Positions 34,201 to 46,570 of a stretch of DNA of 64,000 nt are shown piece after piece. Both the position numbers and the translations under genes were made by a program. The stretch spans positions 62,001-126,000 of the forward strand of contig JAFANP010000033.1 of assembly GCA_019232625.1 (NCBI GenBank), given 5' to 3'. The notes below the pieces were generated by a model, which made no database searches, had not been told where the DNA came from, and saw nothing but the letters and a program-made list of their open reading frames with translations. The number at the start of each line of letters is the position of its first letter. The stretch's first letter is position 1. The DNA is from Alphaproteobacteria bacterium (lineage in GTDB: Bacteria > Pseudomonadota > Alphaproteobacteria > Sphingomonadales > Sphingomonadaceae).

Positions 34201-37200
34201 GAACGGGCGCGCGCGGAGCCGAGGCGGTCGTCAACGGCCTGGTCTCGATCCTCGCGGACGGCGTCACGGTCGACGGCCTCAAGATCACCGGCGCCCCGCT
34301 TTTCGGGCAGGACATCACCGGCTTCTTCGTCAACAACGACAACGCCACCCTCACCAACCTCGTCCTGGACGGGCCGGGCAACGGCTACGGTATCCAGACG
34401 ACCTACAATGGCGGCGTGACCGGCCTGGTCCTCAGCAACAGCCTCGTCACCGAGTGGGGCGCGGGCACCTATTTCAACCCGACCACCGGCTTCACCGCCA
34501 CCGGCAACAGCTTCACCGGCAACGGCAACGACCTTCTCGGCGACGGCTGGGCCGCGGGCTCGTTCATCGACAATAACAGCTTCGCCAACAGCGTCGGCTC
34601 GCACATCGGCTACGGCACCTATCTGTCGGTCGAGGACATGCGCAACTTCGTCGGCACCGGCAACACGTTCACCGGCACCGGCCGGGCGATCGGCATCTTC
34701 GCCTACGGCGACGGCGACGCCGGCGGCCAGGTCATCACCGGCACGGAGAATTCCGACGGCATCTTCGCCTCCGAGTTCGTCCCGGGCTCGGGCACGGATT
34801 CGACCTTCCACGGCCTCGGCGGCGACGACCGCCTCTACGGCGGCTCGGGCAACGACACGCTCGACGGCGGCAGCGGCACCGACACCGCGCTCTACGACAA
34901 TGCGGCGACGATCACCGAAGTCGCGGGCGTCTGGAAGGTGACGACCTCCAGCGAAGGCACCGACACCCTGACGGCGGTGGAGATCGTCGACGACAGCGCT
35001 TCCGGCGTGACCCGCCTGGTCGGCAACGGCGGCTATTCGAGCATCCAGGCGGCGATCGACGCCTCCTCGAACGGCGACGTCATCGTCGTCGCCTCGGGCA
35101 CCTGGACGGAGACGCTCAACGTCAACAAGGACGTCACGATCCTCGGCGCGAACAACCACGGCATCGACGCGACCGGCGCTCGAGGGGCGGAATCCGTCAT
35201 CAACGGCCAGATCACGATCAACGCCGCCGGAGCGACGATCGACGGGTTCAAGCTGATCGGCGCGGCCGCCGGCTCGCTCGGCACCACCGCGGTCGAGGTC
35301 AAGGCGGACAATTTCTCGCTCCGGAACTCGATCCTCGACGGCAATGGCGACACCGGCGTCATCACCTGGTCGGTCGCCGGGCTCGATATCGGCCATAACC
35401 TCATCAAGGGCTATTCGATCGGCGTCTACGTCTCGGGCGGCGGAACGAGCGGAAGCGTCCACGACAACCGCTTCCAGGGCGACGGCGGCGGCGCCACCGG
35501 GCTTGGCAACGGCGTCAACTCCGAGACCTCGCACGTCTCGATCCAGAACAACGCCTTCGACGGCATCTATGCCGGCTCGATCAACCTCTATCCGTTCGGC
35601 CCGGACTCGGTCGATCTCCAGAGCTACGTCACCGGCAACAGCATCACCAACAGCGGCATCGCCCGGCCGGTGCAGATCCAGCCGACCGACCTCAGCCACA
35701 CCATCCTCGGCACCGATTTCAACGAGGCGTTCATCGGCGACAACGGGGTCGCCGGACCGCTGACCTATGACGGGCGCGGCGGCAACGACCATGCCTGGGG
35801 CAGCGAGCAGGGCGACACGCTCTCGGGCGGCGCCGGCGACGACGAGCTCTACGGCAACGGCGGCAACGACACCCTCTCGGGCGGCTCGGAGAACGACCTC
35901 CTGCAGGGCGGCGCCGGCAATGACAGCCTCGACGGCGGCACCGGCAACGACACGCTCGACGGCGGCGCCGACAACGACACGCTGACCGGCGGCGCCGGCA
36001 ACGACTCGCTCCAGGGCGGCAGCGGCACCGACACCGCCGTCTATGCAGGCGCGGCGACGATCGTCGACACCGGTACGGGCTGGACGGTCACCGACGCGGG
36101 CGGCACCGACACGCTCTCGGGCGTCGAGATGGTCGACGACAGCGCGTCCGGAAAGACGCTGCTCGTCGGCAATGACGGCTATGCCACCATCCAGGCGGCG
36201 ATCGACGCCGCCTCGAACGGCGACACGATCCTCGTCAAGGCGGGGACCTACACCGAGAATTTGAACGTCAACAAGGACGTCACCATCCTCGGCATCAACA
36301 ATCACGGCATCGCCGGCACCGCCGCGCGGGGCGCGGAGACGGTGATCGACGGCCTGATCACGATCGGCGCGGCCGGCGCGACGCTCGACGGCGTCAAGAT
36401 CGTCGGCGGCGGCGCGGGCGTGCTCGGCACCACCGCGATCGACGTCGAGGCGAACAACTTCACCCTCGTCAACTCGCTGCTCGTCGGCACCGGCGACCTT
36501 GCCGTCATCACCGGCAGCGTCACCGGCCTCGAGGTCGCGAACAACAAATTCCAGGGCTATTCGATCGGCATGTACGTGTCGGGCGGCGGCACCACCGGCT
36601 CGATCCACGACAACCGCTTCCAGGGCGACGGCGGCGGCTCGACCGGCATGGGCAACGGCGTCAACTCCGAGACGTCGCACGTCGCCATCGCCAACAACAG
36701 CTTCGACGGCCTCTATTCGGGATCGCTCAACCTCTTCCCGTTCGGCCCCGACAGCGTCGACCTCAACAGCTACGTCACCGGCAACAGCTTCACCCACAGC
36801 GGCGTGGCGCGACCGGTGCAGATCTTCCCGACCAACTCGACCCATTCGGTGATCGGCACCGACACGGCGGAGACGTTCGACGGCGTGACCGCCGAGGCGG
36901 CGGGAGTCACGGGCGGCTTCAGCTATTCCGGCCACGGCGGGGATGACCGCGCCCTCGGCGGCTCGAGCGCCGACACGCTCTCCGGCGATGCCGGCAACGA
37001 CACGCTGTTCGGCAATGGCGGCGACGACATCCTCTCCGGCGGCGCCGACAACGACATTCTCGACGGCGGCGCGGGCAACGACAATCTCGACGGCGGCAGC
37101 GGCGCCGACACGCTGACCGGCGACGACGGCAACGACATCCTGTCCGGCGGCAGCGAGAACGACAGCCTCTCGGGCGGCACCGGCGACGACACCCTGTCGG

Positions 37201-40200
37201 GCGGCACCGGCGTCGACACTCTGAACGGCGACGACGGCGACGACACGATCGACGGCGGCGCGGGCAACGACACGCTGAACGGCGGCAACGGCAACGACAC
37301 GCTCCACGGCGGCGCCGGCAACGATACGCTGAACGGCGGCGCGGGCACCGACACCGCGGTCTACGACGGCACTCGCGGCGACTATTCGGTGACGATGATC
37401 ACCGGCGCGGGCGGCCGCATCGTCGGCTTCTCGGCGGTGGCCGACAACGAGCAGAGCAACGGCAACGAAGGGCTGGACACGCTCAACAGCATCGAGGTGC
37501 TGCGCTTCACCGGCCGCACGCTCGACACCACCCAGCCGGTCCAGCTGTTCGACCAGAACAACCAGCTGATCGGCACCTACTCGACGATCCAGGCCGCCAT
37601 CGACGGCGCCCAGGACAATTACACCATCCGCGTCGCCGCGGGCGTGTTCCACGAGGACCTCGTCATCAACGTCGGCGTGCGCATCCTCGGCGCCCGCACC
37701 AGCGCGGTCACCGGCCGCGACGCGGCGAACGGAGTCGGCGAGACGACCATCGTCGGCCACGCCAAGGTCACGGCCGAGGACAATGTCACGCTGAACGGCC
37801 TGAGGTTCCTCAACGACGCCACCACCTCGGGCGGCGGCGCGTCCAACCCGACGCTGCAGTTCCTGACCGGCGCCGGCCATCTCGTCACCAACTCGATCTT
37901 CTGGTCGAGCGTCGCGGGCGGCGCCAACGGCGTGGACGACCGCGCCATTTCGACCGTCGTCATCCCCGGCGGCGACATCACGCTCACCGGCAACCTCATC
38001 TCCGGGTCGTCGCACGGCCAGTTCGCCACCGCGTCCTGGGGCCGCGGCCTGTGGTTCGACGGCGGCGGGGTCAACCTCAGCGCCTCCGGCAACATCGTCG
38101 AGTGGGCCCGCACCGGCTTCAACCTCGACATCGCCGGGACCTCGGTCGCGATCGTCAACGACAACGTCCTGCGCAATCTCGGCACCGGCTTCGCCGTCGG
38201 GATCAGCGACGACGGCTTCTCGCCGGTCGGCAACGACTTCCAGAACGTCGGCGACGACTTCAGCTTCCGCAACCTGTCGGAGGACGTGTTCTTCGACGCC
38301 TCGACGGCGATCGACGTCCTCACCCCCGTGGGCGATCCCAACGACTTCGTCGTCATCCTCGGCGGCTCGGGCAACGACACGCTGACCGGCACGTCGCACG
38401 CCGACTATATCGACGCCAACAACCGGCCCGGCAACCTGACCGTGGCGGATCAGGACACGCTCGACGGCGCGGCCGGCGACGACATGCTGTTCGGCCGCTA
38501 CGGCGACGATTCCCTCCACGGCGGCGACGGCGACGACACGCTCGACGGCGGCGCGGGCATCGACACCGCGCATGTCGGCAGCGGTGCGGTCTTCACGCCC
38601 AACGGCACCAACTGGACCGTCGACTCCTCCGACGGCACCGACACGCTGATCGGCATCGAGATCGTCGACGACGGCGGCGCGGGCTCGCGCACCCTGCTCG
38701 TCGGCTCCGGCGGCTTCGCGACCATCCAGGAGGCGGTCAACGCGGCCCATGACGGCGACACCATCCTCGTCGCCGCGGGGACCTACGTCGAGCAGGTGGT
38801 CGTCGACAACAAGGACAACATCTCAATCCGCGCCATCGGCGGCGACGTGGTCATCAAGGCGCCGGCCGACCTTCACGAGACCGGCCGCTCGTCGGGCGAC
38901 CGCGAGGTGCACGCCGTCCTCACCGTCAAGGACAGCGTCAACCTCACCCTCGCCCAGATCGACATCAACGGCGACGGGCGCGGCAACACCGTCGACGAGG
39001 GCACCGGCGCGGGCCAGGCCAATTTCTACGGCATCTTCCTGCGCAACAGCTCGGGCACCCTGATCGGCGTCGACATCACCGGCGTGCGCGATCCCTATCC
39101 GGGCGGCACGGCGCCGGGCGGCGAGCCGCTGGTGAGCGGCGTCCAGCGCGGCGTGGGCCTGGCGGTCGACAACGACACGCTGATGGCCTTCACCATGATC
39201 AGCGGCTCGATCAGCGACTTCCAGAAGAACGCGGCCGTCTTCAACCACGCCGACCTCAACGTCAGCAACGTGACGGTGACCGGCGGCGGCGCCCAGACGG
39301 TGATGGCTCAGAACGGCATCCAGGTCTCCAACTCGACCGGCACGCTCGCCAACAACATCATCACCGGCATCGGCTATGCCGGCCCCGCCGACGCCTATTC
39401 CGGGGCGATCCTCGGCTTCAGCAACACCGACCTCAACATCCAGGGCAACACCATCGTCGGCTCCAACGACGACAGCCTCGACTCCAAGGTGGTCGGCATC
39501 TTCCTGCTCCAGAACGGCGGCGCGCCGAACAGCGGCGGCTCGGTGAGCGGCAACTCGATCTCCTTCGTCGACACCGGCATCGGCATCTACGAGGACGTGA
39601 CTCCCAACGGCATCGCCGTGTCGAACAACAGCATCTCCAACATCGACGCCACGGATCCCTATGCGGCGGGCGTCGACTTCGAGCCCAACCCGGCTCTCGC
39701 CACGCCGTTCGACGTGGACGGGGCCTCGACGGACGACTTCCTGTTCGGTGGCGCCGGCGACGACGTGCTGGCGGGCTTCGGCGGCACCGACACGCTGCGC
39801 GGCAACGGCGGCAACGACGACCTCAGCGGCGGCGACGGCACGGACACCGCCGTCTATGCGGGCCCGAGGAGCGGCTATGTCGTCGGAGTCGAGACCGACG
39901 CCAACGGCTTCGTCATCGGCTTCACCTCCGTCTCCGACACCGACACCAGCAACGGCGACGAGGGCAGCGACACGCTGAGCGGTATCGAGAAGCTGAGCTT
40001 CGGCGGGACGACCATCGACCTCGCCCAGCCCGTTCAGGTCTTCAACGGGGCCAACCAGCTGGTCGGCACCTTCTCGACCATCCAGGCGGCGGTGAACGGC
40101 GCCCATGACGGCGACACCATCGTCGTCTCGGCCGGCACCTACGACGAGCTGGTGACGGTCGACAAGGACGTCACCATCAAGGGGCCGAACGCCGGCGTGG

Positions 40201-43200
40201 CCGGCACCGGCGCGCGCGGCGCCGAGGCGACCGTCGACGGCTTCTACATGCACGCCGCCGGGGCGACGCTCGACGGCCTCGAAGTGCTCGGCGGCGGAAT
40301 GCTGGCGGGCAACCCGGCCGGCGTCTACGTCGACGCCGACGACGTCACCGTCACCAACATGATCCTGCAGGGCGACGGCACCGCCGGCACCGGGATCCTG
40401 ACGCCCTACAATGGCGGCGTCACCGGCCTCGAGCTCAGCAACAGCGTGATCGACGACTGGACGAACGGCACCTATTTCAACCCGACCACCCAGTTCTCCG
40501 CCACCGACAACAGCTTCGACGGCAACGGCGTCGCACTGACCGGCGACGATTGGGAGGACGGCACGTTCGTCTCCGGCAACCACTTCACCAACAGCAGCTT
40601 CGGTCATGTCGGCTACGGCGCTCTCGACGCGGTCGAGGATGTCGGCGCCTTCTTCGGAGCGGGGAACGACTTCGACTCCACGGGCGGCCGACCGGTCGGA
40701 ATCTTCGGCTACACCGCCGGTCAGGAGATCGTCGGCACCGACTATGACGATTACATCGCCGATACCACGGCCGGCGGCGGCAGCACTCTCCGCGGCGAGG
40801 GCGGCAACGATTATATCGACGCCGGCGCCGGCGACGACACGCTCGACGGCTGCAACGGCGACGACATCCTCGTCGGCGGCAGCGGCACCGATACGGCCAC
40901 CTACGCGGACCCGATCGGCATCGCGAGCATCGCGGTGGCGTCCGACGCCGATCCGGAGACCGCCGGCGACCAGCCCGGCTGGATCGTCACCACCCTCACC
41001 GAGGGCACCGACCATCTCACCGGCATCGAGATCATCGACGGCTCGGCCGGACGGACCCTGCTGGTCGGCTCCGGCGGCTTCGCCACCATCCAGGCGGCGG
41101 TCGACGCGGCGCAGAACGGCGACACCATCCTCGTCGCCGCCGGCACCTACGTCGAGCAGGTCGTCGTGGACGGCAAGGACGACCTGACGATCATGGCCTA
41201 TCCGGGCGCCCAGGTGACCATCCAGAGCCCGGCGGACGTGCACGAGACCGCCCGCTCCTCGGGCGACCGGGAGATCAACGCGGTCTTCACCGTCAAGAAC
41301 TCGTCCAACGTCACGCTCGACCATATCGACGTCGACGGCCACGGGGCCGGCAACACGGTCGACGAGGGCACGGGCAGCGGCCAGGCCAATTTCTACGGCG
41401 TCTTCTACCGCAACAGCTCGGGCACCCTGAACGGCGTGGACGTCACCGGCGTCCGCGATCCCTATCCGGGCGGCACGACGGCCGGCGGCCACAACCTCGT
41501 CAGCGGCGTCCAGCGCGGCGTCGGCGTCGGCGCCGACAACGACACGCTCAAGGCCTTCACGATGACGGGCGGCTCGATCAGCGACTTCCAGAAGAACGCG
41601 ACGGTGTTCAACCGCGCCGACCTCACGCTGACCGGGATCACGATCACCGGCGGCGGCGCTCAGACGGTGATGGCGCAGAACGGAATTCAGGTCGGCAACT
41701 CGACCGGAACCATCTCCGGCAACACGATCACCGGCATCGGCTATGCCGGCCCGGCCAACGCCTATTCCGGCGGCATCCTCGCCTTCGGCAACACCGATCT
41801 CGACATTCAGGACAATGTCGTCACCGGCGCCAACGACGAGACCGGCGCGGCCAAGATCGTCGGCATCTGGGTGTTCCAGTCGGGCGGCGCGAGCAGCGGC
41901 GGCTCGATCAGCGGCAACGCCATCTCGTACGTCGACGAGGGCATCGACGTCACCGGCGACATCACGCCGAACGGCATCGCCATCGGCGACAACGACGTCA
42001 CCCATATCGACGGCACCGACAACGATCCGACCGGCCTCTACTTCGAGCCGACGCCGACCTTCGCCACGCCCTACGTGGTCGAGGGAACCGCCGGGGACGA
42101 CTTCCTCTCCGGCGGCGCGGCCAACGACACGCTCACCGGGCTCGGCGGCGACGACACGCTGACCGGCAAGAGCGGCAGCGACAGCCTCGACGGCGGCAGC
42201 GGCATCGACACCGCCGTCTACTCGGCGCCGGCGACGATCGCCCGCACCGCCACCGGCTGGACGGTCACCGACGCCGGCGGCACCGACACGCTCGCCAACA
42301 TCGAGATCGTCGACGACAATGCCGCCGGCAAGTTCCTGCTGGTCGGCAACGGCGGCTTCGCCACCATCCAGGCGGCGATCGACGCGGCCTCGGACGGCGA
42401 CACCATCCTGGTCGCCGCCGGCACCTATGCCGAGAACCTGACGATCAACAAGGACGTCACCATCCTCGGGCCGAATTCCGGTGCCCCGGGCACCGGCGCG
42501 CGCACCGGCGAGGCGATCATCGACGGCCACATCGCCGTCACCGCCGCGGGCGTCACCCTCGACGGCTTCAAGATCGTCGGCGACGGCCCGGGCGGGATCG
42601 GCAGCACGGCGATCGACGTCACCGGCAACGGCTTCACGCTGGCCAACTCGATCCTCGACGGCACCGGCGACCTCGCCATCGTCACGGGCAGCGTCACCGG
42701 GCTCGACATCGGCCACAACCTCATCACCGGCTATTCGATCGGCGCCTACGTCTCCGGCGGCGGCACCACCGGCTCGATCCACGACAACGTCTTCCAGGGC
42801 GACGGGGGCGGAGCGACGGGCCTCGGCAACGGCATCAACTCCGAGACGACCCATGTCACGATCACCGGCAACACGTTCGACGGCCTCTATGCGGGCTCGC
42901 TGAACCTGTTTCCGTCCGGGCCCGACAGCGTCGACCTCAACAGCTACATAAGCGGCAACACGATCACCGACAGCGGCGTCGATCGGCCGGTGCAGATCGT
43001 TCCGACCAACGCCACCCACAACGTCATCGGCACCGACTATAACGAGGCGTTCGACGGCGAGACCGCGGCGGCCAACGGCGTCACCGGCGCCTTCAGCTTC
43101 GACGGCCGCGGCGGCGACGACAAGGCCTGGGGCGCAGGCGGGGCCGACAGCCTCTCGGGCGGCGCGGGCACCGACAGCCTCTACGGCAATGGCGGCGACG

Positions 43201-45479
43201 ATCGCCTGAACGGCGGCCTCGGCGACGACGAGCTGAACGGCGGCAGCGGCACCGACACGGCGGTCTATTCCGGCGTGCGCTCCGACTACCACGTCTTCGT
43301 CATCACCGAGTCCGACGGGCGGATCAGCGGCTTCACGTTCGTGCAGGACACCGTCACCAGCAACGGCGACGAGGGGCTCGACAGCTTCACCAGCATCGAG
43401 CGGATCGAGTTCAGCGACATGACGCTGGACGCCACCCTGCCCGTCCAGCTGTTCGCCTCGGGCGGCAACCTCGTCGGGACGTTCTCGACCATCCAGGCGG
43501 CGATCGACGCCGCATCGGACGATTACGTCATCCGGGTCGCGGCCGGCACGTTCCACGAGAACCTCGTGATCAGCCACGGCGTCACCATCCTCGGCGCCAA
43601 GGCGAACGTCGCCGTCGGCGGCCGCGACGCGGCGGGCGGCGCGGGCGAGACGACGATCGTCGGCCACGCCCACGTCACCGCGACCGACAACGTCACTCTG
43701 AACGGCCTTCGCTTCCTCAACGACGCGACGACCACCGGCGGCGGGCCTTCGAACCCGGCGCTGCAGTTCCAGACCGGCGGCGGCGCCACCGGCCACCTCG
43801 TCACCGACTCGATCTTCTGGTCGGCGGTGGCGGGCGGCGCCAGCGGCGTCGACGACCGGGCGATCTCGCTGGCCGTCATTGCCGACGGCCTGGTGACGAT
43901 CACCGACAACCTCATCTCGGGCTCGTCGCAGGGTCAGTTCGGAACGGCCTCGTGGGGCCGGGCGATCTGGTTCGACGGCGGCGGGGTCGACCTCGTCGTC
44001 AGCGACAACGTCATCGAATGGTCGCGCACCGCCATCAACCTCGACATGAGCGGGGACTCGACGGCCTCGATCACCGACAACGTTCTCCACGGCCTCGGCA
44101 CCGGCATCGCCGTGGGCATCGATGCCGTCGGGATCACGCTGTCGGGCAACGACCTCCAGCAGGTCGGCGACGACTTCAACCTGCGCAACCTGACCGGCGG
44201 CGTCACCTTCGACGCCGCGGCGGCGATCGGCACGCTGACGCCGGTCGGCAACGGCAACGACGTCGTCGTCGTGCTCGGCGGGTCGGGTGACGACACCTTC
44301 ACCGGGACGGCGGGCGCCGATCTGCTCGACGGCAATAACGGGCCCAACGCCGCGGCGAACGACACGGACGTGCTGAACGGCCTCGGCGGCGACGACACGC
44401 TGCTCGGCCGCGGTGGCAACGACACGCTCGACGGCGGCACCGGCAACGACACGATGGTCGGCGGCACCGGCAACGACGTCTATTTCGTCGATGCGAGCGG
44501 CGACGTGGTCACCGAGGCGGCGAACGAGGGGATCGACGAGGTCCGCACCGCGCTCGGAAGCTCGACCAACTTCGCCAGCCTCTATTATCTGCCGGACAAC
44601 GTCGAGAACCTCACCGGCACGTCGAACGCCGGCCAGGGCGTCTGGGGCAATGCGCTCGACAACGTCATCAACATGGGCAACGGCAACGACCTCGTTGTGC
44701 TGGCGGACACGGTGAACTTCACCGCGACCAATGCCGGCAGCGACACCGTCAACAGCGGGGGCGGCAACGACTTCCTGTTCTTCGGCGGCAGCTTCGACAA
44801 TGGCGACAAGGTGGACGGCGGCGCCGGTTTCGACACGGTCGGCCTGCTCGGCACCTACACGATCACCTTCGACGCGGACGATCTCGTCGGCATCGAGAAG
44901 ATCGCCGGCTATAGCTCGGGCGATGCCGCGCACCCGAACAACTATACCCTGACGACGATCGATGCGAACGTCGACGCGGGCAAGTCGCTGATGGTGATCG
45001 GCCTGTCGCTGCAGGTGGGCGAGCATCTCGTCTTCAACGGCGCCGCCGAGACGAACGGCACCTTCAACATCCGCGGCGGCCGCGACGTCGACACGCTGAC
45101 CGGCGGCCATGGCAACGACCAGATCTACGGCGGCCTCGGCGCCGACGTCCTGAAAGGCGGCGGCGGCAACGACAGCTTCGAGTATAACAGCACCGCCGAA
45201 TCCACCGCCGCGAACATGGATACGATCCTCGACTTCTCGTCGGGCGACCGGATCAACCTCATCACCATCGACGCGAACGTGAACGCCGGCGGCAACCAGG
45301 CCTTCAGCTTCATCGGCGCCGCCGCCTTCAGCGGCGCGGCCGGCGAGCTGCGGGCGGTCAACAGCGGCGGCGTGTGGACGGTGCAGGGCGACACCAACGG
45401 CGACGGCGTCGCCGACCTGGTGATCTCGGTCACCGTCAACGACGGCCACCTGATCAACACTTCGGACTTCTATCTGTAG
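28242..45479 (+). CDS. Giant serralysin-type RTX protein with nine beta-helix modules
   Basis: 5,745 residues (over half a megadalton), with GGGGG six bases before ATG 28242. In order: a low-complexity Pro/Asp/Gly N-terminus without Sec signal (about 1-150); an M10B serralysin-like zinc protease with H312-E313-xx-H316-xx-G319-xx-H322 and Met-turn M359 in SLMTYTP; an M10 C-terminal/RTX region from about 440; a pre-peptidase C-terminal (PPC) domain at about 628-775; long RTX arrays (GGxGNDTL nonapeptides) to about 1925; then nine parallel beta-helix modules alternating with RTX arrays to about 5353; more RTX; and a C-terminal segment ([14 protein letters not shown] ... NTSDFYL) typical of type I secretion. 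Calcium would fold it outside the cell. It likely degrades or binds extracellular matrix. No T1SS genes lie in the window. Confidence 0.95.
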   Translation: MTISQRGSTTPLGSTRPLGDDTPLDGNTSVGDQFNRYEIGVGTPAQDLGNPGFEIPIDGPTTDAPGGPGSEVGVTAPNPDGVAPVDNMPVDNMPADPSGVAPVATGTPTGEPSDSLDGLGSWVAISEPAIRDDDDDPTAQKGGGAAVNPTAANGAGGVVGTVLPLGTNGDGSHFFTGIRNVDAILIGSKWASTNLTFSFPTSGSNYNGTGLDSNGVNVYHLDLGPQQQAAARAAFALLASLTGLTFTEITETDTVHANIRISQTADEDAPSAYGGFPSDFRGVAGDIWFGRTSQPYYDLAFKGTWGFATMMHEIGHTMGLKHGHQDYTSADLSLYFGTSPRPGTQSLTPDRDGQSWSLMTYTPAPFTNSNFAGDKVNQPQSYMQYDIAALQYLYGANFNTNSGDTVYTFSQTTGEMFIDGVGQGVPAGNKIYLTIWDGGGNDTIDASNYANGVTIDLRPGEFSTVDQNQLANNLAAQNLVNFAPGNFAMALLYNNDSRSLIENAKGGSGNDIFVGNTANNFLDGGAGSDTVIFTNTTGVNVTLNDTNTDVIVSHDGETDTLRSIENIGGTSGNDTITGNSQDNILTGGSSGADTLSGLDGNDRLVGGGFTVTSNFIVGTPASQPDITKPQSTNNGSIATAINTAGAYDIDANPNIANSTTIPHATINATAAGGSVEYYRIDVTGAGAQAIFDIDGTGTLTDGILELIDSNGTVLASNDTGPGDPGTTVNDDPYITYTFAAAGTYYIRVGRFTSGTAAQPMIAGQTYQLHISLQGAAGTTTFTVNNSSSLVADGGEGNDVLQGTFGNDTLAGGNGNDTASFVTAYNGGGTGTTGVTVDLNLQGAAQNTVGAGNDTLTGIENLIGSQYNDTLTGDGNDNFLEGGLGNDTLAGGAGNDTASYAGATAGVTVSLALQGSAQNTVNAGTDTLSGFENLAGSGFNDSLTGDANANTLSGGAGDDTLNPGANPGGTVDLLDGGLGSDTASFAGNASGVVATLNGATDGTATVGGLAIATLRGIENLTGGSGVDVLTGDSNANVIEGGLGNDILDGGLGIDTVAFSGATGVTVNLALGTATGLGSDTISNFENVRTGSGADSVTGDGNDNIFFEGGGNDTYDGAGGIDTVDYSAATSTVAYNMTTGGAQNTGTFGGTDTLANIENLVGAANFANNLQGSALANRITGGNAADTIQGRNGNDVLIGGAGNDILLGGTSQATDDGSADILEGGDGSDYLAGGLGNDILRGGAGNDNLLGGIGNTANQFFVGFDMGDDTYDGGDGTDIAYMVYDGRAGVGASTVGIAFDLGNLAGNSNITWNGAVVGSLTSIERVTFRGTNVNDVVKGGGTLDSLFGSAGDDTLDGWYGDDTLEGGLGNDTLIGGEGLDTATYASSTAGVTVDLRIVGVGQNTGGAGTDTLTGIEYLTGSGFGDTLRGDDDFNLIIDNTVTPTTGTQTDSLFGYGGNDTLSVTRAATAIATNILLDGGDGDDLIQLLAGTVTTNVDSNGNSADPDGLSSGVLYAAPGRSGTRFLDNVTVVAGTGNDRVVLTGVDAATVDLGTGNDTVSISTLGAAGFNDYDITTGAGQDVIWLAGSGAQTTTVARATIVRDFTVGDSGDRFELRNSSTATSYITTTNFLGLTSTAQDLFDSGHMRLVQSGSDMLLQVDRDGSASATNGFVTIATLQNTYTGGFTTFNFDGMVGSLNLTGIGALNETLTGASKADTLSGGDGNDVLIGLAGNDTLDGGNGDDVLRGGAGNDTLTGGAGTDTADYSDATAGVTVDLSNTGAQNTVGAGTDTLGGIENLAGSGFDDGLTGDGGANRLDGGAGNDTLDGAGGNDNLDGGDGNDVLKGGIGDDTLHGGAGNDSLVGGTGNDTATYDGVRSHYTVTANVTNGVITGYTVTDNFPLVAAAAPDEGTDTLTGMETLSFSDTSMSLTGSVLLYDGSNNLVGAYSTIQAAIDASSNGYRVWASAGTYNENLNVNKDITIEGPNAGIAGTGARGAEAVVNGLVSILADGVTVDGLKITGAPLFGQDITGFFVNNDNATLTNLVLDGPGNGYGIQTTYNGGVTGLVLSNSLVTEWGAGTYFNPTTGFTATGNSFTGNGNDLLGDGWAAGSFIDNNSFANSVGSHIGYGTYLSVEDMRNFVGTGNTFTGTGRAIGIFAYGDGDAGGQVITGTENSDGIFASEFVPGSGTDSTFHGLGGDDRLYGGSGNDTLDGGSGTDTALYDNAATITEVAGVWKVTTSSEGTDTLTAVEIVDDSASGVTRLVGNGGYSSIQAAIDASSNGDVIVVASGTWTETLNVNKDVTILGANNHGIDATGARGAESVINGQITINAAGATIDGFKLIGAAAGSLGTTAVEVKADNFSLRNSILDGNGDTGVITWSVAGLDIGHNLIKGYSIGVYVSGGGTSGSVHDNRFQGDGGGATGLGNGVNSETSHVSIQNNAFDGIYAGSINLYPFGPDSVDLQSYVTGNSITNSGIARPVQIQPTDLSHTILGTDFNEAFIGDNGVAGPLTYDGRGGNDHAWGSEQGDTLSGGAGDDELYGNGGNDTLSGGSENDLLQGGAGNDSLDGGTGNDTLDGGADNDTLTGGAGNDSLQGGSGTDTAVYAGAATIVDTGTGWTVTDAGGTDTLSGVEMVDDSASGKTLLVGNDGYATIQAAIDAASNGDTILVKAGTYTENLNVNKDVTILGINNHGIAGTAARGAETVIDGLITIGAAGATLDGVKIVGGGAGVLGTTAIDVEANNFTLVNSLLVGTGDLAVITGSVTGLEVANNKFQGYSIGMYVSGGGTTGSIHDNRFQGDGGGSTGMGNGVNSETSHVAIANNSFDGLYSGSLNLFPFGPDSVDLNSYVTGNSFTHSGVARPVQIFPTNSTHSVIGTDTAETFDGVTAEAAGVTGGFSYSGHGGDDRALGGSSADTLSGDAGNDTLFGNGGDDILSGGADNDILDGGAGNDNLDGGSGADTLTGDDGNDILSGGSENDSLSGGTGDDTLSGGTGVDTLNGDDGDDTIDGGAGNDTLNGGNGNDTLHGGAGNDTLNGGAGTDTAVYDGTRGDYSVTMITGAGGRIVGFSAVADNEQSNGNEGLDTLNSIEVLRFTGRTLDTTQPVQLFDQNNQLIGTYSTIQAAIDGAQDNYTIRVAAGVFHEDLVINVGVRILGARTSAVTGRDAANGVGETTIVGHAKVTAEDNVTLNGLRFLNDATTSGGGASNPTLQFLTGAGHLVTNSIFWSSVAGGANGVDDRAISTVVIPGGDITLTGNLISGSSHGQFATASWGRGLWFDGGGVNLSASGNIVEWARTGFNLDIAGTSVAIVNDNVLRNLGTGFAVGISDDGFSPVGNDFQNVGDDFSFRNLSEDVFFDASTAIDVLTPVGDPNDFVVILGGSGNDTLTGTSHADYIDANNRPGNLTVADQDTLDGAAGDDMLFGRYGDDSLHGGDGDDTLDGGAGIDTAHVGSGAVFTPNGTNWTVDSSDGTDTLIGIEIVDDGGAGSRTLLVGSGGFATIQEAVNAAHDGDTILVAAGTYVEQVVVDNKDNISIRAIGGDVVIKAPADLHETGRSSGDREVHAVLTVKDSVNLTLAQIDINGDGRGNTVDEGTGAGQANFYGIFLRNSSGTLIGVDITGVRDPYPGGTAPGGEPLVSGVQRGVGLAVDNDTLMAFTMISGSISDFQKNAAVFNHADLNVSNVTVTGGGAQTVMAQNGIQVSNSTGTLANNIITGIGYAGPADAYSGAILGFSNTDLNIQGNTIVGSNDDSLDSKVVGIFLLQNGGAPNSGGSVSGNSISFVDTGIGIYEDVTPNGIAVSNNSISNIDATDPYAAGVDFEPNPALATPFDVDGASTDDFLFGGAGDDVLAGFGGTDTLRGNGGNDDLSGGDGTDTAVYAGPRSGYVVGVETDANGFVIGFTSVSDTDTSNGDEGSDTLSGIEKLSFGGTTIDLAQPVQVFNGANQLVGTFSTIQAAVNGAHDGDTIVVSAGTYDELVTVDKDVTIKGPNAGVAGTGARGAEATVDGFYMHAAGATLDGLEVLGGGMLAGNPAGVYVDADDVTVTNMILQGDGTAGTGILTPYNGGVTGLELSNSVIDDWTNGTYFNPTTQFSATDNSFDGNGVALTGDDWEDGTFVSGNHFTNSSFGHVGYGALDAVEDVGAFFGAGNDFDSTGGRPVGIFGYTAGQEIVGTDYDDYIADTTAGGGSTLRGEGGNDYIDAGAGDDTLDGCNGDDILVGGSGTDTATYADPIGIASIAVASDADPETAGDQPGWIVTTLTEGTDHLTGIEIIDGSAGRTLLVGSGGFATIQAAVDAAQNGDTILVAAGTYVEQVVVDGKDDLTIMAYPGAQVTIQSPADVHETARSSGDREINAVFTVKNSSNVTLDHIDVDGHGAGNTVDEGTGSGQANFYGVFYRNSSGTLNGVDVTGVRDPYPGGTTAGGHNLVSGVQRGVGVGADNDTLKAFTMTGGSISDFQKNATVFNRADLTLTGITITGGGAQTVMAQNGIQVGNSTGTISGNTITGIGYAGPANAYSGGILAFGNTDLDIQDNVVTGANDETGAAKIVGIWVFQSGGASSGGSISGNAISYVDEGIDVTGDITPNGIAIGDNDVTHIDGTDNDPTGLYFEPTPTFATPYVVEGTAGDDFLSGGAANDTLTGLGGDDTLTGKSGSDSLDGGSGIDTAVYSAPATIARTATGWTVTDAGGTDTLANIEIVDDNAAGKFLLVGNGGFATIQAAIDAASDGDTILVAAGTYAENLTINKDVTILGPNSGAPGTGARTGEAIIDGHIAVTAAGVTLDGFKIVGDGPGGIGSTAIDVTGNGFTLANSILDGTGDLAIVTGSVTGLDIGHNLITGYSIGAYVSGGGTTGSIHDNVFQGDGGGATGLGNGINSETTHVTITGNTFDGLYAGSLNLFPSGPDSVDLNSYISGNTITDSGVDRPVQIVPTNATHNVIGTDYNEAFDGETAAANGVTGAFSFDGRGGDDKAWGAGGADSLSGGAGTDSLYGNGGDDRLNGGLGDDELNGGSGTDTAVYSGVRSDYHVFVITESDGRISGFTFVQDTVTSNGDEGLDSFTSIERIEFSDMTLDATLPVQLFASGGNLVGTFSTIQAAIDAASDDYVIRVAAGTFHENLVISHGVTILGAKANVAVGGRDAAGGAGETTIVGHAHVTATDNVTLNGLRFLNDATTTGGGPSNPALQFQTGGGATGHLVTDSIFWSAVAGGASGVDDRAISLAVIADGLVTITDNLISGSSQGQFGTASWGRAIWFDGGGVDLVVSDNVIEWSRTAINLDMSGDSTASITDNVLHGLGTGIAVGIDAVGITLSGNDLQQVGDDFNLRNLTGGVTFDAAAAIGTLTPVGNGNDVVVVLGGSGDDTFTGTAGADLLDGNNGPNAAANDTDVLNGLGGDDTLLGRGGNDTLDGGTGNDTMVGGTGNDVYFVDASGDVVTEAANEGIDEVRTALGSSTNFASLYYLPDNVENLTGTSNAGQGVWGNALDNVINMGNGNDLVVLADTVNFTATNAGSDTVNSGGGNDFLFFGGSFDNGDKVDGGAGFDTVGLLGTYTITFDADDLVGIEKIAGYSSGDAAHPNNYTLTTIDANVDAGKSLMVIGLSLQVGEHLVFNGAAETNGTFNIRGGRDVDTLTGGHGNDQIYGGLGADVLKGGGGNDSFEYNSTAESTAANMDTILDFSSGDRINLITIDANVNAGGNQAFSFIGAAAFSGAAGELRAVNSGGVWTVQGDTNGDGVADLVISVTVNDGHLINTSDFYL
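34027..34790 (+). repeat. Beta-helix module type D, copy 1 (residues ~1929-2183)
   Basis: Starts with the linker motif [19 protein letters not shown], continues [19 protein letters not shown], and ends in [18 protein letters not shown]. Copy 2 is at 40029-40755 with the same [14 protein letters not shown]-like and TYFNPTT segments. Confidence 0.8.
35022..35750 (+). repeat. Beta-helix module type B, copy 1
   Basis: Signature stretches: [68 protein letters not shown]. Copies 2 and 3 are at 36168-36890 and 42336-43060. Ends in a GTDFNEAF cap before an RTX array. Confidence 0.8.
36168..36890 (+). repeat. Beta-helix module type B, copy 2
   Basis: Nearest to copy 1: [68 protein letters not shown]. 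Directly follows copy 1 with one RTX array between, suggesting tandem duplication. Confidence 0.8.
37531..38390 (+). repeat. Beta-helix module type A, copy 1
   Basis: Signature: [83 protein letters not shown]. Copy 2 is at 43437-44300. Confidence 0.8.
38696..39745 (+). repeat. Beta-helix module type C, copy 1
   Basis: Longest type (about 350 residues): [92 protein letters not shown]. Copy 2 is at 41058-42105 with the same blocks. Confidence 0.8.
40029..40755 (+). repeat. Beta-helix module type D, copy 2
   Basis: [74 protein letters not shown]. More diverged from copy 1 than the B copies are from each other. Confidence 0.8.
41058..42105 (+). repeat. Beta-helix module type C, copy 2
   Basis: [92 protein letters not shown]. 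Very close to copy 1 along its whole length. Confidence 0.8.
42336..43060 (+). repeat. Beta-helix module type B, copy 3
   Basis: [75 protein letters not shown], ending GTDYNEAF like copy 1. Confidence 0.8.
43437..44300 (+). repeat. Beta-helix module type A, copy 2
   Basis: [83 protein letters not shown]. Last helix module before the C-terminal RTX and secretion segment. Confidence 0.8.
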
Positions 45480-45487
45480 GAAGGGAG

Positions 45488-45512
45488 CCGGCGCCGCCCT
45501 CGGCGGCGCCGG
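45488..45512. terminator. Hairpin between convergent giant gene and ferritin-like gene
   Basis: CCGGCGCCGCC-CTC-GGCGGCGCCGG, a perfect 11-base stem with a 3-base loop, 8 bases after the giant gene stop and 11 before the stop of the convergent gene. There is no T-run, so termination efficiency is uncertain; position fits a bidirectional terminator. Confidence 0.65.
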
Positions 45513-45523
45513 TCACCCGAGGA

Positions 45524-46570
45524 TCAGGCGTTCGCCGGGTTGACCGGCTGATATTGGAAGGTGGGTCCGACCAGAAGGCCCGGATTCGGGATTCCCGACA
45601 TCATCGCCTTGGCCTGGCTCTTGAGCGACATCATCAGCCCCAGGCAGCGGTTGAACTGGCCCTCGGTCGCGTCGCCGTTGAACATGTCGTGCAGCGCGTT
45701 GAGCAGGCTCGTATAGGCATAGTTGAAATTGTCGTTGGCGAGCGCCGCCGCCGTTCCGGGCGAATAGGGCCCGGGATCGGTCGCGACCCCGTAGACCCCG
45801 CTCTGGTCGAACGGCACCGGATCGCCCCCGTAAATGTATTTCTGGTCGGGATTGGGGCCGGGATTGGGCGCCGGGATCAGCATCCGCCCGTTGTAGATCT
45901 CCATGTAGCGGTAATAATGGGCGTAGCCCGTGCCTTCCGCCTCGAGCGGCGAGGTGGTCGTCCCCTCCCCCTGCTGGACGATGACGTCGATCGCCTGGAG
46001 CGCGGTATCGACGTCGGTGACGACGATTGACCCATACATCAGGTCGGGCCCCACCTGGTTGCGCGGCGGATCGACGAAATAGCCGTTGCCGAGCTGCTGG
46101 ATGGAGCGTGCGATCGCCGCATAGAACTGGCCGATGGTGATCCCGTCCTGCGCCGTCTCCGCCGTCGGGAAGTCGAGCGGATTCTCCGGCTCCTCGATGG
46201 TGAGGAAGGTCTGGAGCTGGGTGGTGGAGAAAGGTGCGAGGTGGACCTGGAGCTGGCTTTCGACGCCGCCCGGAAGCGGTCCCGGATAGGTCGGGATGAA
46301 ACCGGGCTGGTTTATCGACGGCGAGCCGCCCAGCGCGTTGAGAACATTCGATGCCAGCGTCATGTGGAGCATCTCCTCCACCACGACCGACTGGATGATC
46401 GCCGCGATTTCGGCGTTCTTCGTCGCATCGAGCGAATAGAGCGCATAGAGGTAGAGCGGGATCGTGGAATGCTCGAGCTCGACGGCGGACTGAAGCGCCT
46501 GGACCACCGCCTGCGGGTTGGGCATTGCGGAGTCGAGCCCTGCGAGCAGGGAAGGGTTGAGGCGGATCAT
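45524..46570 (-). CDS. Ferritin-like protein resembling the C-terminal half of VioB
   Basis: 348 residues. The helical ferritin-like core (PF12902 type) shows VQALQSAVELEHSTIPLYLY, then VVVEEMLHMTLASNVLNALGG, with Glu and ExxH metal ligands. ITIGQFYAAIARSIQQL and the second-half GEGTTTSPLEAEGTGYAHYYRY follow. This order matches the C-terminal part of VioB/RebD enzymes of bisindole (violacein, rebeccamycin) pathways, where a ferritin-like module couples two oxidised amino-acid units. ATG overlaps the stop of the preceding gene (ATGA). That gene resembles the N-terminal half of VioB. No VioA, VioC, VioD or VioE partner is seen, so the product is unknown. Confidence 0.75.
   Translation of the reverse strand: MIRLNPSLLAGLDSAMPNPQAVVQALQSAVELEHSTIPLYLYALYSLDATKNAEIAAIIQSVVVEEMLHMTLASNVLNALGGSPSINQPGFIPTYPGPLPGGVESQLQVHLAPFSTTQLQTFLTIEEPENPLDFPTAETAQDGITIGQFYAAIARSIQQLGNGYFVDPPRNQVGPDLMYGSIVVTDVDTALQAIDVIVQQGEGTTTSPLEAEGTGYAHYYRYMEIYNGRMLIPAPNPGPNPDQKYIYGGDPVPFDQSGVYGVATDPGPYSPGTAAALANDNFNYAYTSLLNALHDMFNGDATEGQFNRCLGLMMSLKSQAKAMMSGIPNPGLLVGPTFQYQPVNPANA

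Noticed and set aside
28239-45449. Very long open frames (up to about 2,200 codons) antisense to the giant RTX gene
   Set aside because: The repeated GGC-AAC-GAC-ACG codons have no stops when read on the other strand. The frames have no starts with ribosome sites, and their Val/Arg/Ala-rich composition matches no family.
28242-45479. Mannuronan C5-epimerase (AlgE-type) identity for the giant protein
   Set aside because: Beta-helix plus RTX organisation is similar, but the N-terminal domain is a serralysin zinc protease and no epimerase catalytic motif was recognised in any helix module.
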